Source: Corynebacterium lubricantis DSM 45231 (GTDB taxonomy: Bacteria; Actinomycetota; Actinomycetes; Mycobacteriales; Mycobacteriaceae). From it: 64,000 bases of DNA. The DNA is taken from positions 114,553 through 178,552 of the forward strand of contig NZ_KB902226.1 of NCBI RefSeq assembly GCF_000379425.1, read 5' to 3'. The notes under the pieces are model-generated. The model ran no database searches. It saw only the letters and a program-made list of their open reading frames with translations, and was not told the origin of the DNA. The position numbers were made by a program, and so were the translations under genes. This document shows, piece after piece, positions 1-8,533 of the stretch. Every line of letters starts with the position of its first letter. Within the stretch, counting starts at the first letter, position 1.

Positions 1-405
1 AGCCTCCTCTTATTGGAGGCGCTAGCTTCCCAAGCTGCTGAGATCTACCTCCCGATCACCGAAAGCGACGGTTCATTAAAATGGTCGAGTTATCGGGGTC
101 GCACTGACCTTGCCGCCGGAACATTGGGCATTTGGCAGCCTACAGGCCCTCGTTACAACTCCAATTTGCTGCGGTCCTGCGATGCCATTTTCGTCCCAGC
201 CACGGCCATCGACCAGAAGGGCAACCGACTGGGCAAAGGCGCCGGCTATTACGACCGGGCACTAACCAATATTCGTGGTGTTGTCCCACTCGTTGGCATG
301 GTTTATCACAACGAATTTGTCCCCGAGGTTCCCGCCGATGACCTCGACGTTCCGGTCGATGTAGTGATTACCAATCAGGGCGTCACCACCATCGCGAAAG
401 GTTAA
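1..405 (+). CDS. fthC: 5-formyltetrahydrofolate cyclo-ligase, C-terminal part (5' end outside window)
   Basis: Cytosolic folate enzyme that converts 5-formyl-THF to 5,10-methenyl-THF using ATP. The reading frame is open at the left edge, so only the last 134 residues are present. The fragment carries the family signature RLGKGAGYYDR (normally RLGxGxGYYDR), which forms part of the ATP/folate site, preceded by the usual FVPATAID strand. A TTG at 13 is not the real start because the frame continues upstream. It ends 42 bases before the SAF-domain gene on the same strand, so they may be cotranscribed. The identification is firm from the signature; the length and N-terminus cannot be judged here. 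Confidence 0.9.
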   Translation, partial: SLLLLEALASQAAEIYLPITESDGSLKWSSYRGRTDLAAGTLGIWQPTGPRYNSNLLRSCDAIFVPATAIDQKGNRLGKGAGYYDRALTNIRGVVPLVGMVYHNEFVPEVPADDLDVPVDVVITNQGVTTIAKG

Positions 406-447
406 TTCCGAAGGAACCAAACCGGTGGCAAAACAGTCCAATAGGGT

Positions 448-1131
448 ATGAGCCCTAAGAAACTTTCGTCGCGCGATGGTCTCGCTGCCATGCTCGAGGC
501 TTTGCGCTCCCCTGGTTACCAGCGCACCTTAGCCCTGCGCCGCTTCCTTGCTGCCACATTGGTCCTTATCGCCGTAGCCAGCCTTGTCACATCGACGTTT
601 TCCCGCGACCCGTCTGTAGTTACTCTTACTTCCCCGGTAGAAGCCGGGTCGGTCATTAGTGAGGAAGATGTGCGCATAACTCATGTGCCACGAGATTTGA
701 TGCCCCACAACGCGGTCACGCTTATCGACGATGCGGTGGGCCGCGTCGTTGTAGCGCACGGCAGTGAAGGCCAATTCCTCACCAGCGTGCAACTCCTCGG
801 CGAGGAATATTCTGCGGCATATGTGTCACAAATCACAGACGATTTTCCGGCGGATGACCACACCATGGTGCCCATCAAATTGGCGGAGCCTGACATTATC
901 CACCTTCTCCACCAAGGTGCCACGGTAAATATTGTCTCTACCAATAGCAACACTGGCACCCCTGACATCATTGCTACTGGTGGTCGCGTTGTTTTTGCAG
1001 GTGAAACCGATTCTAGTGATGCAGAAACTGTGTTAATTCTACTCCCCGAAGAGATGGCGAATGCGGCTGCGGCAGCTTCCCTCACAGCTCCCCTGACAGT
1101 CATACTTACCGAATCACATAAGAATATTTGA
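448..1131 (+). CDS. SAF-domain membrane-anchored protein
   Basis: A 227-residue protein with a basic N-terminus, one membrane segment at about residues 33-50, and an extracytoplasmic SAF-type domain from about residue 57 (the stretch TLTSPVEAGSVISEEDV is typical). SAF domains of the CpaB/RcpC group occur in Flp pilus assembly proteins, but no other pilus genes are nearby, so the role is unknown. It lies between the cyclo-ligase and mscL on the same strand. I remember the same arrangement in C. glutamicum. The ATG at 448 is preceded only by a weak AGGG, so the start is plausible rather than certain. Confidence 0.75.
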   Translation: MSPKKLSSRDGLAAMLEALRSPGYQRTLALRRFLAATLVLIAVASLVTSTFSRDPSVVTLTSPVEAGSVISEEDVRITHVPRDLMPHNAVTLIDDAVGRVVVAHGSEGQFLTSVQLLGEEYSAAYVSQITDDFPADDHTMVPIKLAEPDIIHLLHQGATVNIVSTNSNTGTPDIIATGGRVVFAGETDSSDAETVLILLPEEMANAAAAASLTAPLTVILTESHKNI

Positions 1132-1246
1132 GCGTTTCTAACTTTACGAACAGAATTCGTCATAGTAACGTGCAGTCGTCGCGTGCGTCATGCACAAACT
1201 GCGCACGACTGACTTCGTTGTTGAAACCTTATTGAAGGAGACTTCT

Positions 1247-1666
1247 ATGCTTCAGGGCTTTAAAGAATTCATTATGCGCGGCAATGTCATCGACCTCGCT
1301 GTTGGTGTTGTTATCGGTGCCGCGTTCACCGCTGTTGTCACTGCTTTCTCGGACAACCTCATTAACCCACTGATCGCCGCTCTGGGTGGCGCAGACTTCG
1401 CTGGCCTTGGCTTCAATGTCATCCCAGAGAACGACGCAACCTTCCTGGACTTCGGCGCTGTCCTCACCGCCTTCATCAACTTCATCCTGATTGCAGCGGT
1501 TGTTTACTTCGCAATCGTGATGCCAATGAACAAAGCAAACGAAGCTCAGATGCGTCGCAAGGGCCTCGACCCAGACGAGGAGACCCCAACCGACGTCGAG
1601 CTGCTCGCAGAGATCCGCGATCTCCTGCAGTCCGAAAAGGGCCAGGCACCACGCGTTTCCGAGTAA
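1247..1666 (+). CDS. mscL: Large-conductance mechanosensitive channel MscL
   Basis: Pentameric inner-membrane channel that opens under membrane tension and releases solutes on osmotic downshift. The 139-residue product fits the family length. It starts MLQGFKEFIMRGNVIDLAVG, the conserved N-terminal amphipathic helix leading into TM1. TM2 lies around residues 70-100 and is followed by a charged cytoplasmic helix ending in LLAEIRDLL. An in-frame ATG at 1190 would add 19 non-conserved residues; the ATG at 1247 is preferred because AAGGAG sits 6 bases upstream and the product then matches the family start. A strong hairpin terminator follows. Confidence 0.97.
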   Translation: MLQGFKEFIMRGNVIDLAVGVVIGAAFTAVVTAFSDNLINPLIAALGGADFAGLGFNVIPENDATFLDFGAVLTAFINFILIAAVVYFAIVMPMNKANEAQMRRKGLDPDEETPTDVELLAEIRDLLQSEKGQAPRVSE

Positions 1667-1700
1667 TGCTCGCACCGAAGCATTTCGGCTAATAGAAAAA

Positions 1701-1740
1701 CCTCGCATCACATCCTCAATTCGGAGGATGAGATGCGAGG
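1701..1740. terminator. Bidirectional hairpin between mscL and the small minus-strand gene
   Basis: CCTCGCATC...GATGCGAGG arms enclose a second CATCCTC/GAGGATG stem and an AATTC loop. It lies between convergent genes and is followed by a T-rich stretch on the plus strand. Confidence 0.85.
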
Positions 1741-1753
1741 TATTTCTTATTTC

Positions 1754-1984
1754 CTAATAATGAGGCGGTTTTTCGGTGAGGTAAGAGTCCTTCGACTTTT
1801 TCCCGTGATCGGCCTCGTCGTCATTCTCCGCCTCACCGTCGACCTCAAGGTCGACCGAGCGGACTGCATCCGCACTATTTAGCGAAGGGCTCCCCATCGT
1901 GCCAGGGGCATCCATTGAACGGTCATAGTCTGCTGCTGCCGAGCGCTTTTCTACACGACGACGCGGACGTGAACGGTCCCCCAT
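1754..1984 (-). CDS. Small acidic/basic hypothetical protein
   Basis: A 76-residue, low-complexity, highly charged protein with no membrane segment and no cysteine. It starts with a basic patch (MGDRSRPRRRVEKR) and continues with an acidic stretch rich in Glu and Asp, ending KPPHY. I recognise no domain. It follows the Mog/MoaB gene on the same strand after a 40-base gap, so it could be the last gene of an htrA-mog transcript. I infer it is real from its conserved-looking position and because it fills the space up to the terminator; the function is unknown. Confidence 0.6.
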   Translation of the reverse strand: MGDRSRPRRRVEKRSAAADYDRSMDAPGTMGSPSLNSADAVRSVDLEVDGEAENDDEADHGKKSKDSYLTEKPPHY

Positions 1985-2024
1985 CGCAGTTCACCTACTT
2001 AGCTGTTGGGCCTCTATTGGACCT

Positions 2025-2588
2025 CTATTGGACGCTGTATTTTTGCAAGTCACTGACCAAGTGATTAACCAGAGGAGCAACAGTGGCCATCCCGTCTCGC
2101 ACCGCCAGGCGCGAGGAAGCAAGATTGACTACTACCGTCGAACCGGACACTCCGCAGATTCCCCGGGAAGTCGATGCATCGATTGCACCACATGCCTGAC
2201 CCGATGAACGGATCGCCTGGGCTACGCCAGGAACCAGCTGATCGATGACCGCACGTGTCGCCTCGGGTGCTCGATCGCGGGCACCTACACCTGTAGCGCC
2301 GATAGTAAGCACGAGATCGACACCACCGACAACGGCGGTTTCGATTGCCTTGCGGATGTCGGACTTCTTCGACTTAACTCGCACGATCCCGTCAACCGTG
2401 AAACCTGCCTCGACGGCGAGCTCGCCAACCAAGCTACCGGTGTCATCGCTTTCAGATTCATAGCGGTGGTCGGAGACCAAAACTATGAGGGCACGCCTCA
2501 CGGGTGGCAATGTTGCTTCCCGCTCAGCTGCCAAAAGATATGCATCATCTGGCTCTTCAATCTCTAAAGAGTCAAGAGAATCAGCCAT
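2025..2588 (-). CDS. mog: MogA/MoaB family molybdopterin biosynthesis protein
   Basis: Cytosolic protein of the MoaB/Mog fold, which adenylylates molybdopterin before metal insertion. The 187-residue product carries the diagnostic GATGVGARDRAPEA (family GGTGxxxRDxTPEA) and, near the C-terminus, GICGVSGSTVVVNLASS, the weaker second motif. The family Thr is replaced by Ala in RDRAPEA, a small deviation. A roughly 20-residue N-terminal extension precedes the fold. It follows htrA on the same strand with a 69-base gap. In C. glutamicum I recall the same htrA-mog-mscL neighbourhood. No other molybdenum cofactor genes are in the window. Confidence 0.88.
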   Translation of the reverse strand: MADSLDSLEIEEPDDAYLLAAEREATLPPVRRALIVLVSDHRYESESDDTGSLVGELAVEAGFTVDGIVRVKSKKSDIRKAIETAVVGGVDLVLTIGATGVGARDRAPEATRAVIDQLVPGVAQAIRSSGQACGAIDASTSRGICGVSGSTVVVNLASSRLAVRDGMATVAPLVNHLVSDLQKYSVQ

Positions 2589-2657
2589 ACGGGTCTCCTC
2601 ATATCGAATCTCCCCACTCGAAAGTAGGAAGATTTCTCATTGTCTTCTTGTAGTAAT

Positions 2658-3929
2658 TTACTCGGAACTTAAGGTTACATCTACCGCTCGAGACTCTTCC
2701 GAGTTTCGGGGGTGGACTTCTAGGGTGACAGTTTCCCCAAATTGATGGGACCGTGCGGCCGCAATCAAATCATCCGCGGACTGGATCGTACGATCGTTGA
2801 GTTTCGTAACAATATCGCCTTCACCAAGACCAGCTTGATCGGCGGGACCTCCGGATTCGACACCCATAATGAGCGCACCATCTTCCTGGCTTTGAACATC
2901 GACTTGAACACCTAACATCGGCTGCTTGGCCTCACCGGTTTCCACCAATTGGTCGGCCACGCGTTTTGCAAAGTTCGATGGGATAGCAAAGCCCAATCCG
3001 ATGGAGCCTGACGACTGCTCACCACTCGACAAAGATGCAATCACAGAGTTCATGCCGATGAGATTGCCATTCATATCAACGAGTGGACCGCCGGAATTGC
3101 CTGGGTTAATCGCGGCATCAGTTTGAATTGCGTCGATGAGAGAGCTCTCTCCCCCACCTTGAGAAGCACGAACAGGGCGGTCAAGCGCAGAAACAATACC
3201 CGAGGTCACAGTGGCAGACAGACCGAGTGGCGAGCCGACCGCGACTACTTCTTGGCCAACGTGTAGCTCATTGGAGTCACCGAAGTTGAGCACGGGCAAG
3301 TTACTTACGCCGTCGATCTTGATTACGGCAATATCGGTGTTGACATCCGAGGCGATGTATTGCGCGTTGTGCTTCTCACCGTTGTTCAGCGTGACCTGAA
3401 TTTCGGACGGTCCGCTGGCGGCTTCGGATACGACATGGTGGTTAGTCAGAACCAGACCATCGGATGAGATGATCGAACCGGAGCCTTCAGCGCCACCCGA
3501 CATCGTAGAAATCTGAATCGACACAACCGCAGGAAGTACTTGCTCAGCTACTGATTCGACAGATCCCGCTGGTGCTGGCTCCGATGATGAAACGCTAGGA
3601 TTCTCCAGAGAGCTATAGGCTTGAGCGTCTTTAGTGGCATTGCCTGCAACATAGCCAGAAACTCCACCTGCGACAAGCGAGGTCACCAAGGCGATTGCAA
3701 TGACTGATCCGGCTCCAAAACCCTTCTTTTCTTTCACGGGCTGTTGCTGGTTGCTCATCTGCGGGTCTTGAGAACTTTGGTTCCAGAACGACTGGCTGGA
3801 TGAAGGAGTCTGTTGACTGTTGCCGTTTCCGTACGGTTGTTGCCCACTGTTGGGGTTGCCGTAGGGATATCCAGCTTGTGGTCGTTGTGGCTGCTGAGGA
3901 GTGTTCTCACCATTGTCTGGGCTGTTCAT
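2658..3929 (-). CDS. HtrA/DegP-like trypsin-type serine protease with PDZ domain
   Basis: Membrane-anchored extracytoplasmic protease for misfolded proteins. Order in 423 residues: a Gln/Pro/Asn-rich cytoplasmic tail (1-68), a membrane segment (about 74-96), the trypsin-like domain (about 125-310) and one PDZ domain (about 330-410). The catalytic triad is visible as H165 (TNHHVV), D199 (NTDIAV) and S279 (GNSGGPL). In related actinobacteria the gene sits next to an MprAB/CgtSR2-type two-component system. Here such a pair is not adjacent; the nearest two-component genes are the kinase and regulator about 2-3 kb away at 5.8-7.6 kb. It starts the minus-strand group with mog. Confidence 0.93.
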   Translation of the reverse strand: MNSPDNGENTPQQPQRPQAGYPYGNPNSGQQPYGNGNSQQTPSSSQSFWNQSSQDPQMSNQQQPVKEKKGFGAGSVIAIALVTSLVAGGVSGYVAGNATKDAQAYSSLENPSVSSSEPAPAGSVESVAEQVLPAVVSIQISTMSGGAEGSGSIISSDGLVLTNHHVVSEAASGPSEIQVTLNNGEKHNAQYIASDVNTDIAVIKIDGVSNLPVLNFGDSNELHVGQEVVAVGSPLGLSATVTSGIVSALDRPVRASQGGGESSLIDAIQTDAAINPGNSGGPLVDMNGNLIGMNSVIASLSSGEQSSGSIGLGFAIPSNFAKRVADQLVETGEAKQPMLGVQVDVQSQEDGALIMGVESGGPADQAGLGEGDIVTKLNDRTIQSADDLIAAARSHQFGETVTLEVHPRNSEESRAVDVTLSSE

Positions 3930-4096
3930 GATAGGAAATTATCCCCCACTGCTCTGTGCGAATTCTTAAGTTCCGAATCTGGCTAGCTACAGAATACCTG
4001 TAAGTTTCCTGTACCAGATACGCTGGCATTTTGCTTATGAATTCGATTCTAACGAAGAGCTCATCGCAGATGAAGCTGGCCCGGGAAGCACAAAAA

Positions 4097-4120
4097 TCCC
4101 CGGTTCTAAAGAACCGGGGA
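4097..4120 (-). terminator. Rho-independent terminator after rpmF
   Basis: TCCCCGGTTC and GAACCGGGGA form a perfect 10-base stem with a TAAA loop. Read on the minus strand it is followed by TTTTTG. Confidence 0.9.
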
Positions 4121-4142
4121 TGAATTGAGCTAGTGGCCTAGC

Positions 4143-4316
4143 TTAGAACTGCTCAACGTCGACCAAGCCGAGCTGTGCAGCCTTCACCAGACGACGTGGG
4201 ATACGCACGGTCTGGCCGTCGATCTTCACTTCCTGCAGCTGAGTGTTATCAGCCTTCCACTGCGAGCGGCGGTGGCGGGTGTTGGACCGGGACATCTTAA
4301 ACTTTGGGGTTGCCAT
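4143..4316 (-). CDS. rpmF: 50S ribosomal protein L32
   Basis: A 57-residue basic protein beginning [20 protein letters not shown], typical for L32, and ending LGLVDVEQF. There are no cysteines, so this is the zinc-free form. The start ATG at 4314-4316 has GGAGGAG-type purines upstream. It lies 43 bases downstream of the L31B gene, so the two form a minus-strand pair closed by the hairpin at 4097-4120. Confidence 0.95.
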   Translation of the reverse strand: MATPKFKMSRSNTRHRRSQWKADNTQLQEVKIDGQTVRIPRRLVKAAQLGLVDVEQF

Positions 4317-4359
4317 ATCTGTTTCTCCTCCTTCGACCTAAATTGTAGGTTCGAGCGAC

Positions 4360-4629
4360 TTACTCTGCGGACTTCTTCTTGCGACGTGCCATGCCACCGA
4401 AACGGCGGTTGAACTTCTCAACGCGGCCAGCAGTGTCCATAACACGCTGCGCGCCGGTCCAGAATGGGTGGGACTCACTGGTCACGTCAACGACGATGAG
4501 TGGGTACTCATTGCCCTCGAACTCGACGGTGCGGTCAGACTCAACGGTCGAACGAGTCAGGAACTGGAAACCAGTACCTGCGTCCTGGAAGACTACCGGA
4601 CGGTAATCTGGGTGGATATCCTTCTTCAT
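4360..4629 (-). CDS. rpmE2: 50S ribosomal protein L31 type B
   Basis: An 89-residue L31 of type B. It starts [16 protein letters not shown], has the central [11 protein letters not shown] segment, and ends with a lysine-rich tail. It lacks the CxxC zinc pair of type A L31 and so belongs to the zinc-independent class. In many bacteria type B L31 is induced on zinc limitation by Zur. I looked for a Zur-like palindrome in 4630-4803 and did not see one. It is followed by rpmF on the same strand. Confidence 0.95.
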   Translation of the reverse strand: MKKDIHPDYRPVVFQDAGTGFQFLTRSTVESDRTVEFEGNEYPLIVVDVTSESHPFWTGAQRVMDTAGRVEKFNRRFGGMARRKKKSAE

Positions 4630-4803
4630 AAATATTCGTTTCCCTCAGGATTGAACATCGGGTCGGTTCCAAGGCCTTGTATAACGTCCAGGGATCGTGC
4701 CCGAGTTGGGTGCGAAAATGTACTCTTATCCAGCAGCGACGCGAAGCAATCGCACGGAGTGATCCGAGTGAAAGCCCGATCGAGGCGGACAACTTGACCT
4801 ATT

Positions 4804-5715
4804 CTACAGGTCAGCCCCCATTTTCAGAAATCGCTCTTTTGCCGACCGCGTCGTGGCGAAGTGCCCCCGACGTGCACAGACACACACGATCACAACTCCA
4901 GCCATCATTTGGGCAAGACCCGTGACTATCCACACCCGTGGACCGAGTTCCACGGGGTAGATCACCGAGCAGATTGCTAACCAGAAATGAAATCCTCCGT
5001 GAGTGCCGGCCGCCCACCAGAAATGACCCCGCCACAGTACTAATGCAGCACCCAGAACGGACATGCCGAGCGGAACGATGAGGTAATAAATGTGCTCTGC
5101 GACGCTTTGTTGACCACCTGAAGAAAAGAGGTGCGCGGCGACGAAGCCTACAGTTGTCCATCCGAACGCCGTCCACGGCCGGTGGCGCAAGACATCGAAA
5201 AGCCAGCCGCGGTAGAGTAGTTCCTCTGGAATGCCCTGCAGGAGAAATGATCGAGAGATCAGAAAGAACACGAGTGCTGTAATACTCGCGTTGTTAAGGT
5301 CTCCGCCCGGGCCAGTAAGTTCCTCCCCAGAAACAGCAGTCTCCGCGGGGCTCACCCCAGCAAGCATTGCCCAACTCGCCACCATCACAATGCCAATTAT
5401 GAGGATTCCTCCCGCTAGGCCACTAGCGGCCGCCCGCGCATCGAGCATGCGAAGAACTCTGATCGGCCGACGTTCAATCCAGCGCATCCACACCCACACA
5501 CCCAGAACAATCACGGCTGGGGTAAGAAGGAAGATCACGCTGGTTGCCACGATCTCGGCGTCCCCACTAAAGTGCGACTCCGCCCATGCATGAAGTGGCA
5601 GTCGTGCATAGTTGCTGCCGGATAAGACCGCCAGGGCGACCGCGAGGCGGATAAGTATTCCCCACCAGCGCGTACTCAGGACGGGCTGCGAGCTCGAAAG
5701 TTCATTTGATTTCAT
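4804..5715 (-). CDS. CPBP family intramembrane metalloprotease (CAAX-type)
   Basis: Polytopic membrane protein of 303 residues with about eight hydrophobic segments. It carries the Abi/CPBP motif 1 EELLYRGWLFD (EExxxR) and later histidines in FVAAHLF and HGGFHFW that complete the metal site. The family includes glutamic-type intramembrane proteases; the substrate is unknown. A longer reading frame back to 5907 would overlap the divergent kinase gene, so the ATG at 5713-5715 (MKSNELSS) is preferred. It is divergent from the interrupted sensor kinase across a 110-base region holding a perfect palindrome, so it may be a target of that two-component system. Confidence 0.85.
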   Translation of the reverse strand: MKSNELSSSQPVLSTRWWGILIRLAVALAVLSGSNYARLPLHAWAESHFSGDAEIVATSVIFLLTPAVIVLGVWVWMRWIERRPIRVLRMLDARAAASGLAGGILIIGIVMVASWAMLAGVSPAETAVSGEELTGPGGDLNNASITALVFFLISRSFLLQGIPEELLYRGWLFDVLRHRPWTAFGWTTVGFVAAHLFSSGGQQSVAEHIYYLIVPLGMSVLGAALVLWRGHFWWAAGTHGGFHFWLAICSVIYPVELGPRVWIVTGLAQMMAGVVIVCVCARRGHFATTRSAKERFLKMGADL

Positions 5716-5784
5716 GCTTTCAACGCTATGAATTTGGCACGAACCACAAAAGTAGCTGCAGTCACGACTTTGCACCGGAAAAAT

Positions 5785-5800
5785 CATGACCAAAGTCATG
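5785..5800. promoter_or_regulatory. Perfect inverted repeat in the CPBP protease / sensor kinase divergent promoter
   Basis: CATGAC CAAA GTCATG, 6-base arms with a 4-base spacer, 25 bases before the kinase ATG and 69 bases upstream of the protease gene. Its size and position suit a NarL/LuxR-type response regulator dimer. That the adjacent regulator binds it is an inference. Confidence 0.5.
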
Positions 5801-5825
5801 GGTCCAAGCCGGTAGTTTAGGACCC

Positions 5826-6938
5826 ATGGCTCCACAATCTCGCACCTCGCAGGACCCCGCGAGTACCTTCCTGAGGTTCTTGGACTATTTCTGCATACTT
5901 TTTGCACTAGTCCTGATCAATTCGGGCATCTACGGCACGAACACCGCCCCCGTGTGGATCACCGTAGTAATCACCATTGCCTTTATGATCTCGTGGTTTG
6001 TATGGCGCCGGTGGCCTTCGGCAAGCACTGCCGCACTAGTCGGGATCGTCGGAGTCATGGTGCTGGTTGTGGCGAATAACCCGATTAGCGTGGCGGCTTT
6101 ATGGCTCAGCATTGTGGCTCTCTCCCAGAGTCTGCCCCGCTCCATTGCCCTTGCATTGTGTTCCATACCGGTCGCCACCACGATCGGCCTCCACCTTGTC
6201 GTCGGTAGCCCGTTCAGCAAAATAGCCATTGAAGTGGGCGCCATGCTCATCGCGGTCGCCGCTGGCATCGCCCTTGCCGATTCCATCAACACCTCGATCG
6301 ACAACACAAAGCAGCTCAAAGCAGCACTCCGCGACTCCCAGGAACTGGCACTTTCCCGGGAGCGCGAGCGCATCGCCGCTTCACTCCACGACGGCCTCGG
6401 ACATCGCCTCACCAGTATCGGCCTGAGCCTGGACTATTCCGCGCGCATGATTGGCAGAGACCCAGCGAAGGCACGCAGCGAAATCGATTCCGCACGCCAG
6501 GCCACATCGGATGCGCTTGACAGCATGAGAACAACGGTCAGAGCAATGAAACCGATTTCGCTTAACGACGAGGCGCTCTCCCCCACCCTGCGCTGATTCG
6601 CCACGAGCTTCGATAACACGGACCTGGACGTGAGCGTTGAAGGCGAGCCCGAATCGTCGCTAAGCGATGACACTGCACAACTTATCTTGCACTTTGTCCA
6701 GGAAGCGCTGACGAACGTCGTGCGGCATGCACGCGCAGATCGTGTCATCATCCGCGTTGCCGAGGACGAAGTTGCAGTCTCCGATAATGGCATGGGTAAC
6801 GACCACCAGGCGGGCTTCGGACTCGACTCTATGCGCGAGAAGGCGCACAGCCTCGGGGCCCGGATAGATACAGCGCCTCACGGCGGCATCGATGGTGGTT
6901 TCCGCCTGACTTTGAAACTCCCGAAGGAGCGCGCATGA
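5826..6938 (+). pseudogene. NarL-family sensor histidine kinase interrupted by an in-frame TGA
   Basis: Reading from ATG 5826, five or six membrane segments (about residues 21-150) are followed by a HisKA_3 dimerisation domain with the phosphoacceptor H188 in SLHDGLGHRL. At codon 257 (6594-6596) there is a TGA. The same frame then continues with no further stop to 6938 and encodes the whole HATPase domain: N-box QEALTNVVRHA, G1 box SDNGMG and GFGLDSMREKA. The break falls between the DHp helices and the ATPase, so the 256-residue product would lack ATP binding. One base change (for example from CGA or TGG) explains it. A GTG at 6630 could in principle start the ATPase part separately. The response regulator follows with a 4-base overlap. 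A sequencing error or readthrough is possible. Confidence 0.85.
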
Positions 6939-7564
6939 ACACGTCACTAAAGGTCCTGCTTATCGACGATCACGAGATGCTTCTCCGTGGCCTCACGCTC
7001 TTATTCGAGACGATTGAAGGGATTGACATCGTCGCAACTACGACGCAAGGTGGCCAATCGCTGAGTCTCGCGCGCGGCCATGCCGTCGATGTTGTTGTCA
7101 CCGATGCGGCGATGCCCGGCGTGGATGGTTTGAGGGTGGTGAAAATGTGCGCGAAGGAATTTCCAGTCCTTGTCTTGACTACCTTCGATGATGCCAAGCT
7201 CGTCTCTACTCTGATTGCCGCGGGAGCGTCGGGCTATCTCCTCAAGGACATCCAGCCTGAGGAATTGGCACGCGCGATTCGGGCGGCTGTATCGGGAGGT
7301 TTGGTTCTGGATCCGCGGATTGCTCGGTTCGCTCATGGCACGGTTGAGCAACGTAGCGAACTTGCCATCCTGACGCGAGCGGAACGAGGAGTCGCGGAAC
7401 TTGTTTCTCTAGGCCTTACTAATAAGGACATTGCGGGACAGCTCGTCTTAGCGGAAGGCACCGTGAAGAATCACGTGTCCCAACTACTGCGTAAACTTGG
7501 GGCGAAAGATCGCACGGCTTTGGCCCTGCGTCTGGCCCGGTCGCTTCAAAATGAAACTGCCTAG
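6935..7564 (+). CDS. NarL/LuxR-type response regulator
   Basis: Cytosolic transcription regulator of 209 residues. The receiver domain (1-118) has the acidic pocket D11/D12, phosphoacceptor D57 in VVTDAAMPG, and the conserved Lys in SGYLLKDI. The LuxR-type helix-turn-helix (about 143-205) contains LTRAERGVAELVSLG and GTVKNHVSQLLRKLG. The ATG overlaps the kinase stop (ATGA), so the pair is translationally coupled. With the kinase broken, its phosphorylation would have to come from elsewhere. Likely targets are its own divergent promoter and the CPBP protease (inference). Confidence 0.93.
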   Translation: MNTSLKVLLIDDHEMLLRGLTLLFETIEGIDIVATTTQGGQSLSLARGHAVDVVVTDAAMPGVDGLRVVKMCAKEFPVLVLTTFDDAKLVSTLIAAGASGYLLKDIQPEELARAIRAAVSGGLVLDPRIARFAHGTVEQRSELAILTRAERGVAELVSLGLTNKDIAGQLVLAEGTVKNHVSQLLRKLGAKDRTALALRLARSLQNETA

Positions 7565-7804
7565 TTACTTTCTAGTTCTTCCCAGTTACCGCGTGAACAG
7601 GTGATTAGGAAAATTAAACACTACCAGGTAGCATTGACACTCGCTGTTGTCGAAGTACACGTTTACGCCCCGTCAACCGGCTACCAGTGACACCCTTGAA
7701 CTTTTGGCCACACCTCACATCCGGTCAATCCTCACCTTTCAAGTGCGGAGTCACATTAATGGTCTTAGCCATGTCGTGGGCGGCAAGGAGAAAGAAGCAC
7801 ACCC

Positions 7805-8041
7805 ATGTCGGCTATTTGCCAGGTCACGGGACGGAAGCCACAATTCGGCAAAACCGTCTCGCACTCGCACCGCCGCAGCTCGCGCCGTTGGAACCCCAAC
7901 GTGCAGCGCAAGCGGTTTTACCTGCCCTCCGAGGGCCGTACCATCACCCTGACCGTATCTACTAAGGGTCTCAAGATCATTGACCGCGACGGCATCGAGT
8001 CCGTTGTTGCCAAGATCCGCGCCCGTGGGGAGAAGATCTAA
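7805..8041 (+). CDS. rpmB: 50S ribosomal protein L28
   Basis: A 78-residue L28 starting [15 protein letters not shown] and ending IRARGEKI, as in the Escherichia coli type. Only one cysteine is present, so no zinc ribbon. It is the first gene of a tight plus-strand ribosomal group L28-L33-S14-S18 with gaps of 3, 3 and 15 bases. The 240-base leader holds a plausible promoter (TTGACA at about 7634, TACACG 16 bases on) and a small perfect palindrome CTACC-A-GGTAG at 7621-7631. I found no Zur-like box. Confidence 0.96.
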   Translation: MSAICQVTGRKPQFGKTVSHSHRRSSRRWNPNVQRKRFYLPSEGRTITLTVSTKGLKIIDRDGIESVVAKIRARGEKI

Positions 8042-8044
8042 GAG

Positions 8045-8209
8045 ATGGCACGTAATGACATCCGCCCTATCATCAAGCTCAAGAGCACTGAGGGCACCGG
8101 TTACACCTACGTAACCCGTAAGAACAAGCGCAATAACCCGGACCGTATCTCTTTGAAGAAGTACGATCCGATTGCTAAGAAGCACGTCGAATTCCGCGAG
8201 GAGCGATAA
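8045..8209 (+). CDS. rpmG: 50S ribosomal protein L33
   Basis: A 54-residue basic protein, [20 protein letters not shown] then [14 protein letters not shown] and ending EFREER. This is the cysteine-free L33 form. Its ATG lies 3 bases after the L28 stop, and S14 follows 3 bases after its own stop, so translation is probably coupled along the operon. Confidence 0.95.
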   Translation: MARNDIRPIIKLKSTEGTGYTYVTRKNKRNNPDRISLKKYDPIAKKHVEFREER

Positions 8210-8212
8210 TTT

Positions 8213-8518
8213 ATGGCTAAGAAGTCAAAGATCGCCAAGAATGAGCAGCGCAAGGAGATTGTCGCTCGTTACGCAGAGCGTCGCGCTGAACTCAAGGCAA
8301 TTATCAAGAACCCAAACACGTCTGACGAAGACCGCTTGGATGCACAGTTCGAACTGAACAAGCAGCCACGCGACGCTTCCGCAGCACGTGTCCGCAACCG
8401 TGACGCACAGGATGGTCGCCCACGTGGTTACCTCCGTAAGTTCGGTTTGTCCCGTGTCCGCATGCGTGGCATGGCTCACCGCGGTGAGCTGCCAGGCGTT
8501 CGTAAGTCTTCGTGGTAA
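8213..8518 (+). CDS. rpsN: 30S ribosomal protein S14 (long, zinc-independent form)
   Basis: A 101-residue S14 with the long-form N-terminus [17 protein letters not shown] and the conserved C-terminus [20 protein letters not shown]. The short form carries a CxxC...CxxC zinc site; this long form has no cysteines. It is the third gene of the L28-L33-S14-S18 operon. Confidence 0.96.
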   Translation: MAKKSKIAKNEQRKEIVARYAERRAELKAIIKNPNTSDEDRLDAQFELNKQPRDASAARVRNRDAQDGRPRGYLRKFGLSRVRMRGMAHRGELPGVRKSSW

Positions 8519-8533
8519 GGGAGAACTGCTGAA

